NCBI GenBank assembly: GCA_024696615.1
Contig: JAILGS010000045.1
Span: 1-34,101, forward strand
DNA: 34,101 nt
Direction of reading: 5' to 3'
Source of the DNA: Lachnospiraceae bacterium
GTDB lineage: Bacteria > Bacillota > Clostridia > Lachnospirales > Lachnospiraceae
The notes beneath the pieces were generated by a model. The model made no database searches and was not told the DNA's origin. It was given only the letters and a program-made list of their open reading frames with translations. Shown piece after piece: positions 9,624-17,776 of this stretch. A program made the position numbers and the translations under genes. Numbering within the stretch: position 1 is the first letter of the stretch; the number at the start of each line of letters is the position of its first letter.

Positions 9624-9995
9624 TTAGTTTTCCGTAGAACTTCCCTCAGACTTAGCTCCACACTTAGGGCAGAACACTGCATCCTTATCTACTTCTTCTC
9701 CACAATTAGCACATACTCTGGTTCCCTTTAACGCAGATAACTGATCGTTGAGATTCTTAATTGCTTCAATGGAAGCCTTAATAGTGGTTATATCAGCAAC
9801 CATGGCATCATTCTCATCATCCTTATGTGCTTCGAAATATGCCTTACCCAGACGAACGAATAATTCCATCTGCTTCTTCTCTTCCGTATGAATCTGATTC
9901 TTTAATGATACGGTATCAGCAACTTCCTTCGCCTTAGTCTGTGCCTTCGCTCCAGCATCCGTAATTGTGTCCTTTAACTGATCTAAAAAACCCAT
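9624..9995 (-). CDS. Zinc-ribbon domain protein
   Basis: A 123-residue protein. Residues 1-90 are predicted helical and charged (MGFLDQLKDTITDAGAK and onward), with a probable coiled coil. The C-terminus carries a zinc ribbon, CANCGEEVDKDAVFCPKCG, of the zinc_ribbon_2 type. No signal peptide or membrane segment is seen, so it is probably cytosolic. ATG at 9995 is chosen because GGGAGGG stands about 10 bases upstream; an upstream ATG at 10058 has no ribosome binding site and would add residues unlike the family. It ends at the strong terminator before recJ, so it is probably monocistronic. Proteins of this architecture are common in Lachnospiraceae but have no assigned function. Confidence 0.85.
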   Translation of the reverse strand: MGFLDQLKDTITDAGAKAQTKAKEVADTVSLKNQIHTEEKKQMELFVRLGKAYFEAHKDDENDAMVADITTIKASIEAIKNLNDQLSALKGTRVCANCGEEVDKDAVFCPKCGAKSEGSSTEN

Positions 9996-10021
9996 TGTCT
10001 TTAAACCCTCCCATATAATCA

Positions 10022-10047
10022 TATTATAGTATTGGTGGACTTCCACC
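10022..10047 (-). promoter_or_regulatory. Candidate promoter -10 with adjacent operator-like dyad
   Basis: Minus strand TATAAT (10022-10027) lies about 27 bases upstream of the zinc-ribbon start. A perfect inverted repeat GGTGGA-CT-TCCACC (10034-10047) fills the -35/spacer region, and no good -35 is visible. The dyad could be an operator, but this rests on the repeat alone. Confidence 0.35.
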
Positions 10048-10100
10048 TTAGGAAACATTAGTATTATATCAAAGTTTTATGGAATCTACAACTAATCCCC

Positions 10101-10304
10101 TTACATCTGATGACGCACAATCGCATATTCATCATATAGGGAAAAGTAATGACAATGATTGGTATCGCCGGTTAAAAATTTCATCATATCATCTTCGTCC
10201 AAATTCATATCGCAGTAATAGCATTCGTCCTCTTCATCATATGCATAATGTCCACACATATCACAACTGGTAGCCATCTCCTGCTTCTTTTTCTTCTGAT
10301 CCAT
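10101..10304 (-). CDS. Small Cys-rich protein, DUF6472-like
   Basis: A 67-residue soluble protein with two CxxC pairs (CDMCGHYAYDEEDECYYC) followed by an acidic stretch (MNLDEDDMMKFL), a single Cys in NHCHYF, and a conserved-looking end (DEYAIVRHQM). The four cysteines suggest a small zinc knuckle. This pattern matches, from memory, the DUF6472 family of Firmicutes; the function is unknown. AGGAAG precedes the ATG. It begins 11 bases after the HD-GYP gene and on the same strand, so it is probably the second gene of that operon. It ends about 100 bases before the zinc-ribbon gene, which seems to have its own promoter. Confidence 0.8.
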   Translation of the reverse strand: MDQKKKKQEMATSCDMCGHYAYDEEDECYYCDMNLDEDDMMKFLTGDTNHCHYFSLYDEYAIVRHQM

Positions 10305-10315
10305 TCTTTAACTTC

Positions 10316-11431
10316 CTATAAAATAATTAAATTCGCACAATGTAAATCATTGGACAGATCATGAACCTGACCTGTCTGAATGTTAACCACCTTCGGACGA
10401 AGAATGGATGTGGTAAAGTTCTCAACCACTTTACATACTTCGCCATTGCTTAAGGTTACCAAACTTCCCACAGGATAGAGGATCACACTATGCATGAAAT
10501 TCTTCATGGCATTCACATCCAAGCCATCCGTCATGGTCATGATCATCTCCACTGCATCACGCTTGGAGAATGCTTTCTTATATGGTCTTGCAGTTACCAA
10601 AGCATCATAAATATCCACTACGGTAAGGATTCTTGCATAGGGACTGATCTGATGCTGCACAATGCCATTCGGATATCCTTTTCCATTAATCTTTTCGTGG
10701 TGCTGTAGCACACCCAACTTAATTAACGGAGTAAGATCCGGCTTATCCTTGATGATTTCATAACCAAATAAGGAATGCTTCTTCATGAGATCAAATTCTG
10801 CATCCGTAAGCTTTCCCGGTTTATTTAATACTTCTAAAGGAATCTGTGCCTTTCCAATATCATGTAATAATCCAGCCACACCTATATCATGGATATCACT
10901 CTGTGGTAATCCTGCTTTCTTTGCTACAATCATGGCCATGGTTGCTACGTCTACGCTATGCTTAAATGTATACTCATCGCAGACTTTTAGCGCATCCACA
11001 TCCACTGCAATAGCATCATTGGACATAATATTACCCATAATATCACTAATGATATTCGAAGTCATATTAATTGTCTCATCCGATGCCGGATTATCAAACA
11101 TGTATCTAACACCTTCGGCTACTCGTGCTTTGACACTATCGGATAGTTCTACGGAGGCGCGATCTTCCTTGGTTATCTCTTCAATAACGAGCTCTGCCTG
11201 CGCTGACACTCTTGGCTCTTCCGACCGTAGCACACCTTCCTCATGGGTTTCCGCAACACCACCGGAGATATAGACTTGCTGTATTCCTAATTTTTTTAGG
11301 GCTTCTATCTGACCCCGTTCCAAGGTATGTCCACGAGCAATCAGCTCGCGCCCGCTTTCATTAACGATGGACTGATCGATGATCATACCAGGAACCAGAT
11401 CATGAACCTTAACATTCGTTCGTTTAATCAC
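10316..11431 (-). CDS. HD-GYP domain protein, putative cyclic-di-GMP phosphodiesterase
   Basis: About 371 residues. The N-terminal region (KRTNVKVHDLVPGMII ... GIQQVYIS) resembles the domain usually preceding HD-GYP. The HD-GYP domain has its motifs intact: HSVDVATMAM, GLLHDIGKAQIP (HD metal site), KKHSLFGYEII, LQHHEKINGKGYPNG (the GYP motif) and ILTVVDIYDALVTARPYKK. Family members hydrolyse cyclic di-GMP. No receiver or membrane domain is present. The GTG start at 11431 is preferred: AAAGGT lies in front, a strong promoter lies about 100 bases upstream, and translation from 11572 would begin upstream of that promoter. The start remains somewhat uncertain. A DUF6472-like gene follows 11 bases later. 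Confidence 0.88.
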   Translation of the reverse strand: MIKRTNVKVHDLVPGMIIDQSIVNESGRELIARGHTLERGQIEALKKLGIQQVYISGGVAETHEEGVLRSEEPRVSAQAELVIEEITKEDRASVELSDSVKARVAEGVRYMFDNPASDETINMTSNIISDIMGNIMSNDAIAVDVDALKVCDEYTFKHSVDVATMAMIVAKKAGLPQSDIHDIGVAGLLHDIGKAQIPLEVLNKPGKLTDAEFDLMKKHSLFGYEIIKDKPDLTPLIKLGVLQHHEKINGKGYPNGIVQHQISPYARILTVVDIYDALVTARPYKKAFSKRDAVEMIMTMTDGLDVNAMKNFMHSVILYPVGSLVTLSNGEVCKVVENFTTSILRPKVVNIQTGQVHDLSNDLHCANLIIL

Positions 11432-11530
11432 TTCGTTCGTACCTTTATAATAACTTCCACTAAATATTTTCTCTTCATTCCACAGTGCCCATGCCTGCCT
11501 CAACCATTTCAAGAAGGACACCGTTCCTTT

Positions 11531-11559
11531 ATTATATCGAAAAATAGAGTGGATTGCAA
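11531..11559 (-). promoter_or_regulatory. Strong sigma-A promoter for the HD-GYP gene
   Basis: Minus strand TTGCAA (11554-11559), a 17-bp spacer and a perfect TATAAT (11531-11536). The predicted start near 11524 leaves about 90 nt before the GTG at 11431. This argues against the longer reading frame that begins upstream of it. Confidence 0.7.
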
Positions 11560-11613
11560 TTAACTCCAGCAATTGTAAGAAAGAATGACAGATTGGGATA
11601 AATTTTAAAAAAA

Positions 11614-11641
11614 TTGGTACAAGTGAGAATGAAAATATAAT
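11614..11641 (+). promoter_or_regulatory. Candidate plus-strand promoter reading into the structured intergenic element
   Basis: TTGGTA (11614-11619), a 16-bp spacer and a perfect TATAAT (11636-11641). Transcription would begin near 11648, about 12 bases before the GC-rich element. The surrounding DNA is very AT-rich, so a chance match is possible. Confidence 0.4.
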
Positions 11642-11659
11642 TTTTTTGTAATTTTGCGT

Positions 11660-11878
11660 CCACGCGTGTGACTCGCACTCTTGCTATGTAACATGTCCCT
11701 CCCAGGCAGGGAGCATGAACCGTCCCATGGGGACGAGGTAATTTGTGCCCGTCGGTACTTAGCAAGTAGCGTAGCTACGAGCTTAGTACCGCTACGAGGC
11801 ACAATTTAGCGAGAGCGTGCCGAGTCCCATGTGGGCGGTCATGCGGGGATAGGACTGGGAGGGGCGCCCCCCACGCGT
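11660..11878. repeat. GC-rich, highly self-complementary intergenic element (structured RNA or palindromic mobile element)
   Basis: This lies in the gene-free gap 11432-12008 and is much richer in GC than its flanks. Nested arms pair over about 170 bases: CCCTCCCAG (11697-11705) with CTGGGAGGG (11855-11863); GCATGA..CCG.CCC and GGGAC (11713-11734) with GTCCC..GGG.CGG.TCATGC (11824-11844); TAATTTGTGCC (11739-11749) with GGCACAATTTA (11798-11808, one mismatch); CGGTACT (11753-11759) with AGTACCG (11785-11791); GTAGC-GTA-GCTAC (11766-11778) at the tip. The octamer CCACGCGT occurs as a direct repeat at both ends (11660-11667 and 11871-11878). No credible ORF or transposase lies inside. I cannot name the element. 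It may be a non-coding RNA gene, since a promoter precedes it on the plus strand, or a dispersed MITE/REP-like repeat. Confidence 0.6.
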
Positions 11879-11939
11879 TACAACGCGCTTATTCGCATTC
11901 CGCTCCGCTTCATGCTCATAACCGACAGTCGGTCCAACG

Positions 11940-11982
11940 AAAAAAGGACCGCTGGGTCAGTAAACTGACCTGCGGTCCTTCT
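11940..11982 (-). terminator. groESL terminator with long two-part stem
   Basis: AAGGACCGC pairs with GCGGTCCTT, and inside them GGTCAG pairs with CTGACC around a TAAA loop (11944-11980). The minus-strand transcript from groEL ends in a run of six T (11940-11945). The plus strand also carries a T-rich tail, so it may work in both directions. Two smaller perfect hairpins lie just left: CGCGTTAC-AACGCG near 11875-11886 and ACCGAC-A-GTCGGT near 11921-11933. Confidence 0.8.
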
Positions 11983-12008
11983 TATTTCGTTGTACCTCGT
12001 TGTAACGC

Positions 12009-13652
<1,644 letters not shown>

Positions 13653-13940
13653 TTACTTTTCTACGATTGCAACAATATCGCTCTGACGTACAACTACTAA
13701 CTCTTCGCCATCTAACTTAACTTCCGTACCAGCATACTTCTGGTAAATTACTTCATCACCAGGCTTTACATGCATGGTTACTTCTTTGCCATCAATATTT
13801 CCGCCAGGTCCTACGGCAAGAACAGTAGCCTGCTGTGGCTTCTCCTTGGTAGTACCAGGTAATACAATTCCGGACTTCGTGGTTTCTTCCACTTCCACCT
13901 GCTTTAATACAACTCTGTCACCTAATGGAACTAATTTCAT
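13653..13940 (-). CDS. groES: Co-chaperonin GroES (Hsp10)
   Basis: A 95-residue GroES, the heptameric lid of the GroEL cage. Recognisable family segments are MKLVPLGDRVVLK at the start, the mobile loop TTKSGIVLPGTTKEKPQ, AVGPG, VKPGDEVIYQKYAGTEVK and the end SDIVAIVEK. ATG at 13940 is chosen because AGGAGG sits 8 bases upstream; the in-frame ATG at 13946 would leave only 2 bases of spacing. It is the first gene of the groESL operon, directly downstream of a CIRCE operator, so it should be repressed by HrcA and induced by heat. Confidence 0.98.
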   Translation of the reverse strand: MKLVPLGDRVVLKQVEVEETTKSGIVLPGTTKEKPQQATVLAVGPGGNIDGKEVTMHVKPGDEVIYQKYAGTEVKLDGEELVVVRQSDIVAIVEK

Positions 13941-13977
13941 GATCATAACCTCCTATGTTACATTTGGAATAATCTTG

Positions 13978-14004
13978 TTAGCACTTATCTTGGTTGAGTG
14001 CTAA
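13978..14004 (-). promoter_or_regulatory. CIRCE operator (HrcA binding site)
   Basis: TTAGCACTT-N9-GAGTGCTAA matches the CIRCE consensus TTAGCACTC-N9-GAGTGCTAA with one mismatch. It lies between the groES promoter and start codon, the standard position. Confidence 0.96.
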
Positions 14005-14016
14005 TCGCTAAAACAT

Positions 14017-14044
14017 ATATTAACACTTTAAGGAAAGAATGCAA
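14017..14044 (-). promoter_or_regulatory. groESL promoter
   Basis: Minus strand TTGCAT (14039-14044), 16-bp spacer, TAATAT (14017-14022), immediately upstream of the CIRCE element. Confidence 0.75.
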
Positions 14045-14084
14045 GTATTTTTTTCTCAGTTCACATTTTTTTCTCACTTTTTTC

Positions 14085-14113
14085 TTCAAAAAGAAAGCAT
14101 TCTAATGTAAAAT
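14085..14113 (+). promoter_or_regulatory. Candidate promoter for the Ala/Glu/Lys-rich protein gene
   Basis: TTCAAA (14085-14090), 17-bp spacer, TAAAAT (14108-14113), 30 bases upstream of the start codon. It diverges from the groESL promoter. Confidence 0.45.
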
Positions 14114-14142
14114 AAGAAGAAAACAACAAGGGAGGTTTGACC

Positions 14143-14631
14143 ATGGCTAAAAATACATTTTCCAAGGGATTATCCGCATTATTTATAGTGGCTGCAGGCA
14201 CTGCACTTGGTCTTGCAGTATTTAACAAATTCGACGAAGTACGTCGTGAACTAGAACAAGAAGAGGCCTTCGATGAATTTGAAGACGCATTATATGAAGA
14301 AGATGCAACAAAGGAAGAAGAATTCGATGACGACACATTTGCACAGATGACCAATAAGGCCGCTATTAAAGCTGCCGAGATGGCAAGCGTAGTAGCTAAG
14401 AAGGCATCCAAGGCTGCGGAACTTGCTGCGAAGAAGGCTGCGGAAGCTGCAGAATGTGCCAGAAAGTTAGCTGAAAAGATGCCGGATGTTACAGATAGCG
14501 CAGTGAAAGCCTCTGATGTTCTTACGGAGGCCACGGACGAAGCTTATCAGAAGATGAAGCATAGCGTTAGTGAGGCAGTGGACGAGTTAGAGAAGGAATT
14601 AAAAGAAAGCACCGAGGACGAGGAAGCTTAA
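14143..14631 (+). CDS. Ala/Glu/Lys-rich protein with one N-terminal membrane segment
   Basis: 162 residues. An uncleaved-looking hydrophobic segment lies at about residues 8-27 (GLSALFIVAAGTALGLAVF). It is followed by an acidic region (residues about 35-66, many Glu/Asp) and then a long amphipathic helical region (about 67-160) of AKKA/AAEAA-type repeats, for example VVAKKASKAAELAAKKAAEA. The later part resembles coiled-coil or LEA-like helices in composition. GGGAGG stands 8 bases before ATG 14143; a TTG codon two codons earlier is a less likely start. It is followed 40 bases later by the DUF6062-like gene on the same strand, so the two may form an operon. I do not recognise a family with confidence. 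It probably sits at the membrane with its helical part in the cytosol, but this is an inference. Confidence 0.8.
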   Translation: MAKNTFSKGLSALFIVAAGTALGLAVFNKFDEVRRELEQEEAFDEFEDALYEEDATKEEEFDDDTFAQMTNKAAIKAAEMASVVAKKASKAAELAAKKAAEAAECARKLAEKMPDVTDSAVKASDVLTEATDEAYQKMKHSVSEAVDELEKELKESTEDEEA

Positions 14632-14671
14632 TTACCCATGTTCACACGACCAGAACCAGAAGGGAGAGCCT

Positions 14672-15400
14672 ATGAACGAGAAATTATATGCAATTCCCGT
14701 GAATGACGCTTTTGATGCAGTATGCGAATGTCCGATCTGTCGCATGTATAAGACTTTGGAGGACGATGCCATCGCCTATACCATGGGGCCAAGCTACATG
14801 GAGGATGACACCCGGGCGCAGACCGATGCCAAGGGATTTTGCACAAGACATATGGAGATGATTTATGCCAATGGCAATAAATTGGGCATTGGACTCATAA
14901 TGAAGACCCATCTGGATAAAATCATTGCCTCCACGGAAGGGTTAAGCGAGCTGGGAGCTACTAAGAAGGGCCTGTTTTCCAAGCCAAATCCCGAGGATGC
15001 TTCCGATTTGGTGAAGAAATTAGAGGAATTCAACCACTCCTGCTTCGTCTGCGATCGGATTCATCACTTCTTTGAACGTTATATAGATACGATCTTCTAT
15101 CTGTATACCAAAGATACCACATTTGCTAAGAAGTTCCAGGAATGCAGGGGATTTTGCCTAAAACACACCCAACTCCTTCTTACCGAGGCGCCAAAGCACC
15201 TGCATGGTGCGGAATATGAAGCATGGGTCACCTTGGTTAAGAATTTATTTATTGAAAATATGAAACGGATGCGGGATGATGTGGAATGGTTTACGGATAA
15301 ATTTGACTACCGAAACCAGGATGCGCCATGGAAGAATTCCAAGGATGCGATTCCACGGGGCATGACCAAGATCGCAAGCATTCTTGTGGAGGAGCCATAA
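14672..15400 (+). CDS. DUF6062-like protein with four cysteine motifs
   Basis: A 242-residue soluble protein. It contains two CxxC pairs, CPICRMYKTLEDD (about residue 19) and CFVCDRIHHFF, and two FC..RH/FC.KH motifs, FCTRHMEMIYANGN and FCLKHTQLLL. The arrangement CxxC...FCxxH repeated twice suggests two metal- or cofactor-binding half sites. This matches my memory of the DUF6062 family of Clostridia, whose function is unknown. AGGGAG precedes the ATG. It follows the Ala/Glu/Lys-rich gene by 40 bases and ends at a strong bidirectional terminator facing glnS. Confidence 0.85.
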   Translation: MNEKLYAIPVNDAFDAVCECPICRMYKTLEDDAIAYTMGPSYMEDDTRAQTDAKGFCTRHMEMIYANGNKLGIGLIMKTHLDKIIASTEGLSELGATKKGLFSKPNPEDASDLVKKLEEFNHSCFVCDRIHHFFERYIDTIFYLYTKDTTFAKKFQECRGFCLKHTQLLLTEAPKHLHGAEYEAWVTLVKNLFIENMKRMRDDVEWFTDKFDYRNQDAPWKNSKDAIPRGMTKIASILVEEP

Positions 15401-15443
15401 CCCATGCAGGGAATTTCCTCCATTCATGAAAATCTATAAAACC

Positions 15444-15483
15444 AAAAAGGGTACCGGTACAATCTACCGATACCCTTTTTTTT
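15444..15483. terminator. Bidirectional terminator between the DUF6062-like gene and glnS
   Basis: AAGGGTACCGGTA pairs with TACCGATACCCTT around a short loop, with a long T-run on the plus strand and a five-T run on the minus strand. It serves two convergent genes. Confidence 0.88.
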
Positions 15484-15500
15484 ATCATACATTCTCTATT

Positions 15501-17231
15501 TTAGGCCTGTGTTGGAAGCTTGAAGGAGCTCTTTAAGGAAACAATTCGGTTAAATACCAAATGCTCCGGTGTAGAGTCCTTGGAATCGATACAGAAGAAA
15601 CCATTGCGGACAAACTGGAACTTGTCCCCCGCCTTGGCATCTGCAAAGCTTGGTTCCACATAAGCATGCTCCACAACGGTTAAGGAGTTCGGATTAATGT
15701 TCATGGAACCATCTTCATTATATACACCCTTCTCCTCATCGATTAAGTTCTCATAGAGACGTGCTTCCACATCCAGGGCGTTCTTGGCATCCACCCAATG
15801 AATGGTACCCTTCACCTTACGACCGGTAAATCCGCTTCCACTCTTGGTTTCCGGATCATAGGTACAATGAATCTCCGTAATATTTCCCTGCTCGTCCTTC
15901 ACAAAGCTTTCGCACTTTACGAAATAAGCACTCATCAGACGAACCTCATTGCCAGGGAAGAGTCGATAATACTTCTTTGGAGGCTCCTCCATGAAATCTT
16001 CCCGCTCAATATAAAGCTCCCTGCTAAATGGTACTTTTCTCGTACCCAGTGCTTCATTCTCCTGATTATTAGGAACATCCAGATATTCCACCTGTCCTTC
16101 CGGATAATTATCAATAATCAGCTTAATCGGATCAAGCACAGCCATCATACGATGGGCCTTCATCTTTAAGTCCTCACGGATACAATACTCTAACATGGAG
16201 TATTCCACGGAACTATTGGCCTTAGTAACACCCACCAAATCCACGAACATACGAATGGACTCCGGTGTGAAACCACGACGACGAAGGGCTGCAATGGAAA
16301 CCAGTCTTGGATCATCCCATCCATCCACGGTTCCTTCCTGCACTAACTTCTTAATATAACGCTTACCAGTCACTACATTGGTAAGATATAACTTTGCAAA
16401 TTCAATCTGCTTAGGACATTCATCCGGCGCATTCTTAAAGCCACACTCAATCACTACCCAATCATATAGAGGTCTGTGATCCTCGAACTCCAAGGTACAG
16501 ATGGAATGAGTAATTCCCTCAATGGCATCCTCAATTGGATGAGCAAAATCATACATTGGGTAAATGCACCACTTGTCCCCAGCGCTATGATGATGCATAT
16601 GAGCCACACGATAGATGATTGGATCTCTCATATTAATATTCGGAGAAGCCATATCAATCTTGGCACGAAGCACATGACTACCATCCTCGAACTTACCATC
16701 CTTCATAGCGGTGAACAGTTCTAAGTTCTCTTCCACCGTACGATCTCTGTATGGGCTGTTCTTTCCCGGTTCCGTTAAGGTTCCACGATATTCACGGATC
16801 TGCTCTGCGGACAAATCATCCACATAGGCCTTACCCTTCTTAATAAGTCCCACAGCGCATTCATACATCTTATCAAAATAAGAGGATGCAAAATACAGAT
16901 GGTCCTTATAATCAGCCCCCAGCCACTGTACATCCGCCTTAATGGATTCTACGAATTCGATATCTTCCTTTCCAGGATTGGTATCATCAAATCGAAAATT
17001 AAACTGGCCATCATACTTGGTGGTCAGACCATAATTTAAAAGAATCGATTTCGCATGACCAATATGAAGGTATCCATTGGGTTCTGGTGGGAAACGAGTA
17101 ACAATCTTCTTTACCTTTCCCTCAGCAAGATCCTTCTCAATAATCTGCTCAATAAAGTTCTTGGATACGGCCTCCGCCGTCGCATTCTCGCCATCTGCCC
17201 CCTGAGCCATTGTCTTAATATCGTTTTCCAT
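15501..17231 (-). CDS. glnS: Glutaminyl-tRNA synthetase
   Basis: 576 residues, the normal length for bacterial GlnRS, which attaches Gln to tRNA-Gln in the cytosol. Class I features are visible: [18 protein letters not shown] with the HIGH motif near residue 50, RFDDTNP, and the GlnRS-type segment [19 protein letters not shown]. The second class I signature is reduced: the expected VMSKR-like site reads [10 protein letters not shown], keeping the Lys. The C-terminal anticodon-binding beta-barrels follow ([29 protein letters not shown]). Many Firmicutes lack GlnRS and make Gln-tRNA through GatCAB, so its presence fits the Clostridia lineages that have it. GGAGG precedes the ATG. It appears monocistronic. 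Confidence 0.97.
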   Translation of the reverse strand: MENDIKTMAQGADGENATAEAVSKNFIEQIIEKDLAEGKVKKIVTRFPPEPNGYLHIGHAKSILLNYGLTTKYDGQFNFRFDDTNPGKEDIEFVESIKADVQWLGADYKDHLYFASSYFDKMYECAVGLIKKGKAYVDDLSAEQIREYRGTLTEPGKNSPYRDRTVEENLELFTAMKDGKFEDGSHVLRAKIDMASPNINMRDPIIYRVAHMHHHSAGDKWCIYPMYDFAHPIEDAIEGITHSICTLEFEDHRPLYDWVVIECGFKNAPDECPKQIEFAKLYLTNVVTGKRYIKKLVQEGTVDGWDDPRLVSIAALRRRGFTPESIRMFVDLVGVTKANSSVEYSMLEYCIREDLKMKAHRMMAVLDPIKLIIDNYPEGQVEYLDVPNNQENEALGTRKVPFSRELYIEREDFMEEPPKKYYRLFPGNEVRLMSAYFVKCESFVKDEQGNITEIHCTYDPETKSGSGFTGRKVKGTIHWVDAKNALDVEARLYENLIDEEKGVYNEDGSMNINPNSLTVVEHAYVEPSFADAKAGDKFQFVRNGFFCIDSKDSTPEHLVFNRIVSLKSSFKLPTQA

Positions 17232-17286
17232 ACATGCCTCCAGAATTTACTAAAAAACGCCCCGCGTTCTTCTGACATTTCCCAAT

Positions 17287-17315
17287 ATTGTACCACACCC
17301 AGCCTAAAATAAAAA
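17287..17315 (-). promoter_or_regulatory. glnS promoter with extended -10
   Basis: Minus strand TGGTACAAT gives an extended -10 (hexamer 17287-17292), with a weak TTTTTA (17310-17315) at 17 bp. The leader would be about 50 nt, too short for a T-box. Confidence 0.5.
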
Positions 17316-17346
17316 GCAAAACCCTTGGAAAAGTCACCGGTGGCAC

Positions 17347-17374
17347 AAAAAAAGGTCACCCACAAGGATGACCT
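17347..17374 (-). terminator. Terminator of tRNA-Thr(GGU)
   Basis: AGGTCATCC and GGGTGACCT form a 9-pair stem with one G-T wobble, followed on the minus strand by seven T. It starts only a few bases after the tRNA 3' end. Confidence 0.8.
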
Positions 17375-17379
17375 AGAAG

Positions 17380-17452
17380 AGCTACTAACGGGAGTCGGAC
17401 CCGTGACCTCCGCATTACCAATGCGACGCTCTACCAACTGAGCTATAGCAGC
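17380..17452 (-). tRNA. tRNA-Thr (anticodon GGU)
   Basis: The cloverleaf is complete on the minus strand: acceptor GCTGCTA/TAGTAGC, D-arm GCTC/GAGC, anticodon loop TTGGTAA closed by TCGCA/TGCGG, and T-arm with GGTCCGACTC. The discriminator base is T and no CCA is encoded. A consensus promoter and a terminator flank it. Confidence 0.96.
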
Positions 17453-17464
17453 AAAACCTTGATT

Positions 17465-17493
17465 AATATACCAAGAACCCCATACTTTGTCAA
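17465..17493 (-). promoter_or_regulatory. Promoter of tRNA-Thr(GGU)
   Basis: Minus strand perfect TTGACA (17488-17493), 17-bp spacer, TATATT (17465-17470). Confidence 0.88.
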
Positions 17494-17606
17494 CAGATTT
17501 TTTTAATTTTTTTCGAATTTTTTTCGCCCCCCCTGAAAGAATCCCCATTTTACGGGATTTCTCCGACTGAGTGAAACTTTTTCCCCATGCAAATGTAGAA
17601 TAACGA

Positions 17607-17635
17607 TTGACTTTTTTCTTCGGATTTCATATAAT
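17607..17635 (+). promoter_or_regulatory. Promoter of tRNA-Thr(CGU)
   Basis: TTGACT (17607-17612), 17-bp spacer, perfect TATAAT (17630-17635), about 30 bases before the tRNA. It probably also drives the surface-protein gene that follows. Confidence 0.88.
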
Positions 17636-17664
17636 ATTTTTTCGTGAGGCATTCATGCACTCAT

Positions 17665-17737
17665 GCCATTGTGGCGTAGTTGGTAGCGCAACTGATTCGT
17701 AATCAGTAGGTCGTGGGTTCGAGTCCCATCAATGGCT
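17665..17737 (+). tRNA. tRNA-Thr (anticodon CGU)
   Basis: Acceptor GCCATTG/CAATGGC, D-arm GCG..CGC type, anticodon loop TTCGTAA closed by ACTGA/TCAGT, and T-arm GTGGGTTCGAGTCCCAT. The discriminator is T and no CCA is encoded. No terminator separates it from the next gene, whose start is 39 bases away. Confidence 0.96.
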
Positions 17738-17776
17738 TTGTTTTTTCGAGTTTTCCCCAATTCTGGGGAGGTTTCC

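Noticed and set aside
10785-11273. 162-codon plus-strand frame opposite the HD-GYP gene
   Set aside because: The minus strand carries a complete HD-GYP protein with all motifs, and the plus frame has no RBS or family features.
11532-11802. Short minus-strand frames across the structured element
   Set aside because: They follow the palindromic sequence, lack ribosome binding sites and have no recognisable domain.
14061-14534. Long minus-strand frame opposite the Ala/Glu/Lys-rich protein
   Set aside because: It is an Ala/Ser-rich mirror of the repeated GCN codons on the plus strand, without a ribosome binding site, and the plus-strand frame has a promoter, RBS and membrane segment.
17232-17346. 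T-box riboswitch before glnS
   Set aside because: The predicted leader is only about 50 nt, with no specifier loop, T-box sequence or antiterminator.
17111-17548. 145-codon minus-strand frame crossing tRNA-Thr(GGU)
   Set aside because: It runs through the tRNA, its terminator and the glnS start, so it cannot be a protein gene.
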